DNA of 13,061 nucleotides. Source: Basidiobolus heterosporus B8920. Lineage: Eukaryota; Basidiobolomycota; Basidiobolomycetes; Basidiobolales; Basidiobolaceae. Location: NCBI GenBank assembly GCA_000697455.1, contig JNET01033427.1, positions 1 to 13,061 of the forward strand. The letters run 5' to 3'. Shown here in pieces: positions 6,283 to 13,061 of the stretch. The position numbers were made by a program, and so were the translations under genes. Below the pieces are notes generated by a model. That model was not told the DNA's origin and ran no database searches. It saw only the letters and a program-made list of their open reading frames with translations. The number at the start of each line of letters is the position of its first letter. Position 1 is the stretch's first letter.

Positions 6283-8930
6283 CTATAAAGATTCGGAATA
6301 AAAGTTCAAGAATTGGTTTCTCAGATGGGTACGCTCATGTCCTTTTTTGTTCAAGAGCTCTTGGATAATATCACTGTTGTCGCCATCAAGCAGGATTTGA
6401 TCTTCAGCGGCAGTCCAACAAATATCACTACATTCTGATGGGGCATTAGACATGGTTGCTATATAATTCTTTCGCATATGAACTTACTCTTTTCGCCGTG
6501 TAAGAGGATTTGTTCGGCATCTAAAAAGTTACCAGAAGTCAACTTGATGGCCCTGACTACTGCTTCCGGTGCGGAATTGGTTGCAATACAGAGACCTTTT
6601 ATCATTCTCAAGTATAAGGTCCGGTACTTGATGAAGGTATCATCTTGATCCTTGTCTACGTTGTGGATATAACAATATGTGAGTGACTAATTTATATTCA
6701 TTGATTATGCTCTTGCACATTACCTGATTCATGATCCTCGTGTGGCAGAACAGGTATTTGACTTTTAGCTCTAACAACTTTACCCGATGTGTTTTGCGGG
6801 CGAGGGAGTACGGGAGGTTTGCCATTTACTTTAGCCATTGAATTATTTTGAGTCTTCTGATTTAAAATTACAGGAGTGTTACTTCTAGCTCTGGTGAGTT
6901 TCCCTGATTTACTTTGCTGGTGAGAGACAGGAGTTTGACTTCTGTTTCGAGTGATCGGCGTCGAAGCGGCCCTTAGTTGTTGACGCTCTTGTTGAATTCT
7001 GTCTCCGAGAGAGAGGCGATCAGTAGTCGGATCGTTTGCTGCTTTAGGGTTTTCAGAAATAGGGACGATAGTGTTTGTGGCTGATTGTCTTTGAATCTGC
7101 TCACCCTCTTCGCCTTCATCATTCTGTACATTTGGCTCAGTGTCGAGGGATTCTGGGTCTTGCTGTGCTTGTTCTAATTGAGTAAGTCTATTCGAAGCTG
7201 CATCATCCATCTCCTCATCATCATTGCTGTTATCACCTTCTTCAGATGCGTGAGAAGCAGCCAAGCTCTCATCTCGATCCTGAGAAAGGTCTTCTATTGA
7301 TTCATCAAGTGTATCAGTAAACTTTTGAGTAAGGGGTTGAACGTCTTGTGACTCCATATCGTCTGCTTCATCATGAGAGCTCATTTCGGCATCATCCTCT
7401 TCAATTTGTAATTCGATCTCCATATTGTGTATTTCGTTATTTTCTTTAAGGGGTGATTTCAACACCGCGTTAGGATCAGACACCCTGAATAAACGAAAAG
7501 AAACAAATGAGAAAAAGTTAGATAAACAAATTTAGAAAATACGATCACTTACTGATTATGTGAAGTGCTTTGTAAAGGTTGCGAATCTATATCACTTTCG
7601 TAATCGTCGGTCACTTGAGTTTGAAGCTGACTTTCTGAGATCATTTGTGAATCAGATCCTTCGTCTATATCTTCTTGAGTCTGTTGAGTAATTTCCTCAT
7701 AAGATTCAAAGGCTGGAGTTGTATCTTCCTGGGGGGACTCAAATTCATTGCTCTCATTTGTCATATTCGAACCATTCGTTTCGTCGATCATATCCATGTT
7801 GGCTTCCAAGCTGTAAGTATTTTCGGTCACCTCCTCATACAAAACTGGTTGATCTACGTTATCTTCATCAGAATCATCAATGATATAACTTTCTGTCATT
7901 GAAACTCTTATGGTAGGAACACCCTGGGTCTCAAGAGGGCCACTGGCCTTTTTCACGTCAGATTCATTGGTAGATACTTCGTTCTCCGACTTGATCTTTA
8001 TAGAAATCTCATCTTCTTCATCAGACGTGCGTTGTTGACGCTCTTCTTCTGTCTCTTCTACTTCCTCTTCCTCTTCTTCCTCCAAATCTTCATCCCCCTC
8101 CTCTTCATTTACGTCTTGGTAATCAAGAGCCTGAGTTAACGGTTGATCGTTTTCAGAATCGGAATTGGATTCAGGTTTGGATAATCTACGCTTTTTGAAC
8201 GCAGGCTTACTTGAAGAATCACTACTTCCAGAAGGACCTAGAGATTTCCTTTGGTTGGGCGCCAGGAATTTGATATATCTATCTCTCCAAGACTGCCAGG
8301 TATGTCTCCGATTCTTTAGTAAAGTAATTTAGTTTAGCAAAGAACTGAAATCATTCCGGATTCCCAAAAAAAAGGTGTATGGAAGTACCTTAGCTTCCAG
8401 CTCCTTATATATCTTGTTTCCGCGAGCCGAATCTGGGTTTTTGGATACAAGCTCTAGGAGTACGCGATCATCGGTAGAAGTAAAGCCAGTGCGTCTTCAT
8501 GAAAGAAAGTTAAGTGAGGAATTGTGTCAAGTCGATAAGAGTCATCAGTATAGTACGTACCCTTTTTTCGGAGTCTTTGGTCTTTTAGGAGTTTGTTTGA
8601 TCGCATATTTCAGATTATCTTGAAGTTTACCGCTTTTAACTGAGTCGTAAACAAAATTTTTCGAAATTATCTGATGTCCACCGTCGTTATGAAAGGTTTT
8701 TTCCCATAGAACAACATCAGCGGCTTTTTCGTCTCTTACAACTTTTCCGCCATGTCTCTAAAACGCAAATTGAGTTATTTTAATTGACGCGTGACATTGA
8801 CACGGCGACGTGTAGAAAGTTACTATACCGTGATTAAGTCCACTAACTCGCCCTTCTTGACGCCCGCTGGGACATAGAATGACATGGGTTTGTCACTTAT
8901 TTGAAATATATTCTTAACCGGCTTCGCCAT
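6283..8930 (-). CDS. rap1: Telomere protein Rap1 (BRCT-Myb-RCT), seven exons
   Basis: Rap1 acts in the nucleus in telomere protection and silencing. On the minus strand the exons are 8930-8829, 8757-8561, 8494-8389, 8313-7553, 7484-6724, 6655-6488 and 6434-6283; introns are 53-75 nt, all GT-AG and in frame, giving 748 aa. Residues about 8-95 are a BRCT domain (MSFYVPAG, LITRHGGKVV, ADVVLWE). Residues about 101-152 are the Rap1 Myb domain (RTGFTSTDDRVLLELV, GNKIYKELE, HTWQSWRDRYIKFL). KKRR at 175-178 is a likely nuclear signal. A long acidic linker follows, densest at about 207-240, then a four-copy repeat at about 565-640, then the Rap1 C-terminal domain, about 644-748 (SGNFLDAEQILLHGE, W705, EDQILLDGDNSDI). 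That end lines up with the human RAP1 C-terminus as I recall it, including spacing. Only one Myb unit is evident, so it may be recruited by another telomere protein, as in fission yeast and animals. Confidence 0.93.
6750..6985 (-). repeat. Four tandem copies of a 57-60 bp coding repeat inside rap1
   Basis: On the plus strand the units begin at 6750 (acaggtatttgac), 6810 (acgggaggtttgcc), 6870 (acaggagtgttac) and 6927 (acaggagtttgac), spaced 60, 60 and 57 bp. In protein they give about 20-residue units with the core R-A/N-R/K-S-Q/N-T/I-P-V: TRNRSQTPV (567-575), TRARSNTPV (586-594), a diverged AKVNGKPPV (606-614) and VRAKSQIPV (626-634), with SGK between several. The units are basic and Ser/Thr-Pro containing, unlike the acidic linker before them. 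Their role is unknown. Confidence 0.85.
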
Positions 8931-9894
8931 AGTAAATTACGACACCTCTGGAATTGTTTTCAGAGTAGTCTTTGGTAAACAGTGAAATACAAGGTCACGC
9001 CTGTTTGTTGCGACATTTACTTGAGCCAATTGAAATAGTTACAAGATCATATTTTAATCTGTTTTGGATAGGTCTATCGGCACGCTAAGGAACATTTAGA
9101 ATGAATATTTTTTCCTCTAATCATATTGCTTAGTGTTCGTATACATGCTCTAACTTAATGCTCTAAATGTATGCTTAGCATTGGCCCTAAAACACACAAT
9201 ATGACACAACATACTCTACCAGTATTACTTATTCAGGAAGGAAATAATCAAACATGCATAAAATGGTTGGTATGCTAGTATGATGCTTAGATCCTCTGTT
9301 GGTATTTAAGGGGGGCCACTATCACAATCAACCAATCAAGGAACTAGTATATATTTGGTTTACACCGCATCGTTGCATGATTGGTTTATGCTTGAGATGT
9401 ACTCCTCAATGAATAATTAACATTCCACAAACCAAATGAGCGTGAAATATTCACTCAAGGTCCACTAAAAATACACAATTTCTTAACCGCAACACTTCCA
9501 GCTCAACGAGCATGTGAGCAAATAAATGTGGGTAGACTTCAGGCAGAATTAACTTGGGGCAGATAGTTCACAATAGGCTTTACAACTTAAAATGATATTG
9601 AATGCTTGAGGTAAAGTAAAATTCCCGATTTCCCGATTTTGGAAATTAACTAGTATTGTACTTGTACAACTCCATTACATGAATGATGATGGGTGCAACC
9701 CCTAAGTTCCGACTGCTGTCTTGATTATATCCTTTCCACTCTTTTGAATTAGTTCCTAGCTTTTCTCCGATTCTGCGGCTTTATCATAACATAATTACCC
9801 TCAAGTGCCCTTTGACCCTGATAGTTGTCTAATCTTTGCTCTAGCTTTCAGCTTTACTTCTACTAGTCCCTTCTTCTTCAACCTAGTCTTCAAT
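8931..9894. other. Divergent promoter region between rap1 and arf6
   Basis: About 960 bases with no gene I can support, serving rap1 on the left and arf6 on the right. It is AT-rich. Contents: atgctctaa twice (9145-9153, 9158-9166), a CCAAT inverted pair (9330-9386) with tatatat at 9348-9354 inside it, a perfect 8-bp doublet tcccgatt at 9623-9638, and a pyrimidine-rich leader (about 9815-9890) before the arf6 start. Confidence 0.5.
9330..9386. promoter_or_regulatory. Inverted pair of CCAAT motifs
   Basis: aaccaatca at 9330-9338 and its exact reverse complement tgattggtt at 9378-9386 flank 39 bases that include tatatat at 9348-9354. CCAAT is the target of the conserved Hap2/3/5 (NF-Y) complex. 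The site is about 400 bases from rap1 and 510 from arf6, so it could serve either. A hairpin or chance occurrence is also possible. Confidence 0.35.
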
Positions 9895-10640
<746 letters not shown>

Positions 10641-10816
10641 TCTTTGTACTCTTATATTTTATTACATTTCCATTGAAAGCCGATATACAATCAATGAGAT
10701 ATCGATTATACTTATTTTCGTAGAATTTTATTTATTCCAGAATATATTATATTTCCCATTACCATTTCTATGCTATAATAGCTAACTACCTACGTCATTC
10801 TAACATACTAGTTTGT

Positions 10817-10822
10817 AATAAA
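10817..10822 (+). terminator. AATAAA, possible polyadenylation signal of arf6
   Basis: AATAAA lies 176 bases after the arf6 stop, in AT-rich sequence and about 40 bases before the CCCTAA array. AT-rich signals nearer the stop (for example around 10740-10755) could be used instead. Confidence 0.35.
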
Positions 10823-10861
10823 CTAATGCCTATTTGGTCTCGTCGTTCATCGGTCTGTCTT

Positions 10862-10901
10862 TAACCCTAACCCTAACCCTAATCCTTAACCCTAACCCTA
10901 G
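10862..10901. repeat. Interstitial telomeric repeat array (CCCTAA/TTAGGG)
   Basis: The tract reads three AACCCT units (10863-10880), one variant AATCCT, an extra T, then two more AACCCT units (10888-10899) and a partial AG end. On the minus strand this is TTAGGG, the telomere repeat of many filamentous fungi and animals. It sits 222 bases after arf6 and about 440 before the acyltransferase ATG, between two intact genes, so it is internal rather than a chromosome end. Confidence 0.9.
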
Positions 10902-11340
10902 CCTCAGGGCTTAAGTTACAACGCCTATATCACCTTCAGAATCCCCATTTCCGCTGATGTTCAGCCCACCAATAGTCGAGGATTTACATGTCGCCATCAT
11001 GGCCGATCATTGCGAAGTACTTTTTTGATGGCCCAACATCACCCTGTTTTAGTGAATTATCGGGTATTTTTTTGTACGGTTTCCCCAATCCGTTGTTTGT
11101 GATAGGTTAGAATGTGAATATCTTGGATAGCTTCATTTTTTTGGTAGCATCTAAGATCTGTTGAGCACGACATGTTGAATAATTTTGGACTGCGCTTACC
11201 TCAAAACCATTAATAATCACCATTTCTGGTGAGATATATAACTCAATGAAACAACAGTTGTACCCATTCCTTAGCTGTTATTGAGGTCGGATTTTTTACT
11301 CTTCACTTAGCTTATATCTTTCCGAGTACATTAGCTGCAA

Positions 11341-12910
11341 ATGTTTTCTCGCTATGTCATTAGAAACGCTACAGAGACTCTGAGTAATCCCTTTTTTCGT
11401 AAAGGTTCAGCTTCACTCTGCAAGATTCTTTCTACTGCCACATTTCATAGTACCTGCAAACCTCAGCTTCAAGCCTCCTCTATTATCCAGAGTGGAAAAG
11501 CAGAGCTTGATATCCCTTACTTCCCTTGTCTGGAGCGTTTGGAAAATCGTACACGCTCCTTACTTGATATGGGACCCGAGCCTACCTACCAAAACGTATT
11601 AACTGGCTATAAAACGTACCACCACTCTCGCTCCTTCTTATGCGATCACGGGGGAATCTTACGTGAATATGATCTTGCTTACGAAACCTGGGGAACGCTA
11701 AACGAAAACAAAGACAACGTTATTCTATTGCACACTGGACTGTCTGCTAGTAGCCACGCAAGGAGTCACGCCGAGAATCCTAATCCCGGTTGGTGGGAGA
11801 AATTTATTGGTAAATATGCTCTTCTTTATTGTCTTTCGAACATGAAGTTAATGTATGCATTTAGGCCCCGGTCTTGCTATCGACACGAACCATTTCTTCG
11901 TTATTTGCACTAACGTCGTAGGTGGTTGTTATGGCTCAAGTGGGCCAAGTTCCATTGATCCCAATACCAACGATCGCTACGCTACCCGGTTTCCAATACT
12001 CACCATCTTTGATATGATCCGCGCGCAATTTCACCTTTTAGACCATCTTGGCATTGATCGACTGTATGCAAGCGTAGGGGCTAGCATGGGTGGGATGCAG
12101 TCAATTGCTGCAGCTTCCCTTTTCCCTGAACGGGTCTCACGAGTGATCAGTATTTCAGGTTGCGCCAGGTCACACCCATATTCGATAGCACTGCGACACA
12201 CTCAACGACAGGTGCTAATGTCCGATCCGAACTGGAATCGGGGATTTTATTACGACGGAATTCCTCCCCACATCGGAATGAAATTGGCCAGACAGATCGC
12301 GACCATCACCTACCGATCTGGGCCAGAATGGGAGCAAAGGTTTGCACGGAAGAGATTTCAAGAAGATCAGGTTCCTTCATTGTGCCCGGACTTTTTGATT
12401 GAAACTTACTTGGATCATCAAGGCGAGAAGTTTTGTTTGCAGTATGACGCCAATTCATTACTCTATATCTCCAAGGCCATGGATATGTTTGACATGTCAG
12501 CCTCGGCTATGCGCAAACTGCAAGAAAAACGCGAATTTAACACTGCCAATATGAAGTCGCTATTGGCTGATCGTGAGATGGTTGACGGCGCAGGGTTCTG
12601 TCTTTCTAGCTCGCGTACTGCAGACGAATCAGACTTTGAGGACGATGATGTCAACCTGGATGCCGAGAAGGCCGACCTTATCAGAGGCATGAGCAATATC
12701 AATATGCCTACTTTGGTCCTTGGTGTGCAGTCAGATATCTTGTTTCCATCATGGCAGCAGAAGGAGATTGCTGATAGTCTTCGTGCTGGGGGTAACAAGT
12801 CGGTAACCTACTACGAACTGGACTCACTCTATGGGCACGATACATTCTTGATCGATCGCGTGGGCGTTGGTGCTGCAATCAAAGGCCATCTAGAGAACAG
12901 CGTAGTTTAG
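11341..12910 (+). CDS. cys2: MetX-family acyltransferase, probable mitochondrial L-serine O-acetyltransferase
   Basis: Alpha/beta-hydrolase-fold enzyme moving an acetyl group from acetyl-CoA to an amino-acid hydroxyl. Exons 11341-11809 and 11865-12910, with one 55-nt intron that restores FIGPGLAID across the junction; 504 aa. The first 40 residues are rich in Arg, Ser and Thr with one acidic residue, as in a mitochondrial targeting peptide. The triad is visible: Ser230 in GASMGGMQ, Asp447 in GVQSDILFP and His481 in [27 protein letters not shown] and [11 protein letters not shown], the leader, and a variable acidic insert (about 366-433) match the fungal CysA/Cys2 serine acetyltransferases as I recall them, rather than Met2 homoserine acetyltransferase. 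The product O-acetylserine would feed cysteine synthesis. Family assignment is firm; the serine-versus-homoserine choice is inferred. Confidence 0.88.
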
Positions 12911-13027
12911 TCCCTTATCAATCCCGTCACCTAACAGTAACCCAATCTTTAAATTCCTTACCTAATTTGCATCCTCACTATGTTTGGAACTTGTAAATAA
13001 CATTGGTCTAGCATCTAATATATACAC

Positions 13028-13033
13028 AATAAA
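13028..13033 (+). terminator. AATAAA polyadenylation signal of the cys2-like gene
   Basis: AATAAA lies 117 bases after the TAG stop at 12908-12910, close to the right edge, at a plausible distance for the mRNA 3' end. Confidence 0.5.
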
Positions 13034-13061
13034 TGAACTAAGCATTATGATTGAAGTTCGT

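Larger units (their letters stand above)
10641..11340. other. Intergenic region: arf6 3' end and cys2-like promoter
   Basis: No gene seen. It holds the AT-rich arf6 3' region, the CCCTAA array (10862-10901) and the upstream region of the acyltransferase gene. A TATA-like gatatataac lies at 11232-11241. Just after it an ATG at 11246 opens a 12-codon frame (MKQQLYPFLSCY) ending at 11284, which would be a uORF if the transcript starts upstream of it; that is uncertain. I see no palindromic CACGTG site of the kind used by sulfur regulators. Confidence 0.45.

Noticed and set aside
7483-7485. The unspliced minus-strand frame of exon 5 seems to start at 7483 with a GTG codon, as a separate gene.
   Set aside because: This is an internal valine (residue 390) just after a splice acceptor; the preceding exon ends CA and the join restores a Gln codon.
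6724-8313. Exons 4 and 5 of rap1 are both exactly 761 nt, suggesting an exon duplication.
   Set aside because: Their flanking phases differ (0/2 versus 2/1) and the encoded sequences share only acidic composition, with no alignable repeat. The equal length looks like coincidence.
9145-9182. Short repeats (atgctctaa twice) and an aatgct/agcatt pair in the rap1-arf6 gap, perhaps a hairpin or element end.
   Set aside because: Arms of six bases with a long loop in AT-rich DNA are expected by chance, and no target-site duplication or longer terminal repeat accompanies them.
9805-9894. A 30-codon in-frame extension upstream of the arf6 ATG.
   Set aside because: It has no ATG, is pyrimidine-rich like a leader, and would bury the Gly2 needed for myristoylation.

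Overview
This window looks like nuclear DNA of a filamentous or early-diverging fungus, perhaps Mucoromycota-like. The evidence is genes split by 15 short introns (53-79 nt, GT-AG, several with CTAAC/CTAAT-type branch sites), AATAAA signals after several genes, telomere-type CCCTAA repeats, and protein sequences close to fungal families. The phylum is an inference from recalled family likeness; no search was run.

Layout, left to right. (1) Bases 3-239: C-terminal end of an unrecognised gene entering from the left. (2) 861-3376 (+): cytosolic glutamyl-tRNA synthetase, six exons, 735 aa, with an N-terminal GST-like domain. (3) 3377-4784: a 1.4 kb gene-free stretch with a short degenerate telomere-like tract, a 12-bp tandem repeat, and a promoter with a uORF. 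(4) 4785-5978 (+): intronless seven-transmembrane receptor of the cAMP-receptor-like type. (5) 6283-8930 (-): a seven-exon, 748-aa Rap1 telomere protein (BRCT, Myb, acidic linker, Rap1 C-terminal domain), visible only after joining exons. (6) 8931-9894: shared divergent promoter region. (7) 9895-10640 (+): four-exon Arf6-type small GTPase, 180 aa. (8) 10641-11340: intergenic region with a CCCTAA array of six units. (9) 11341-12910 (+): two-exon MetX-family acyltransferase with a mitochondrial-type leader, most like the fungal L-serine O-acetyltransferase Cys2/CysA.

The genes do not form one pathway and look like ordinary fungal gene order. The most interesting part is the Rap1 gene: its C-terminal domain is readable against the animal RAP1 domain, it has a single recognisable Myb unit and an acidic linker, and just before the C-terminal domain it carries a four-copy repeat of about 20 residues that is also visible at DNA level. 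Two internal telomere-type tracts lie about 2 kb on either side of this telomere-protein gene. That is a notable coincidence; a functional link is only a hypothesis. I see no CRISPR, tRNA, rRNA, transposon or virus-derived element, and no convincing new multi-gene system.
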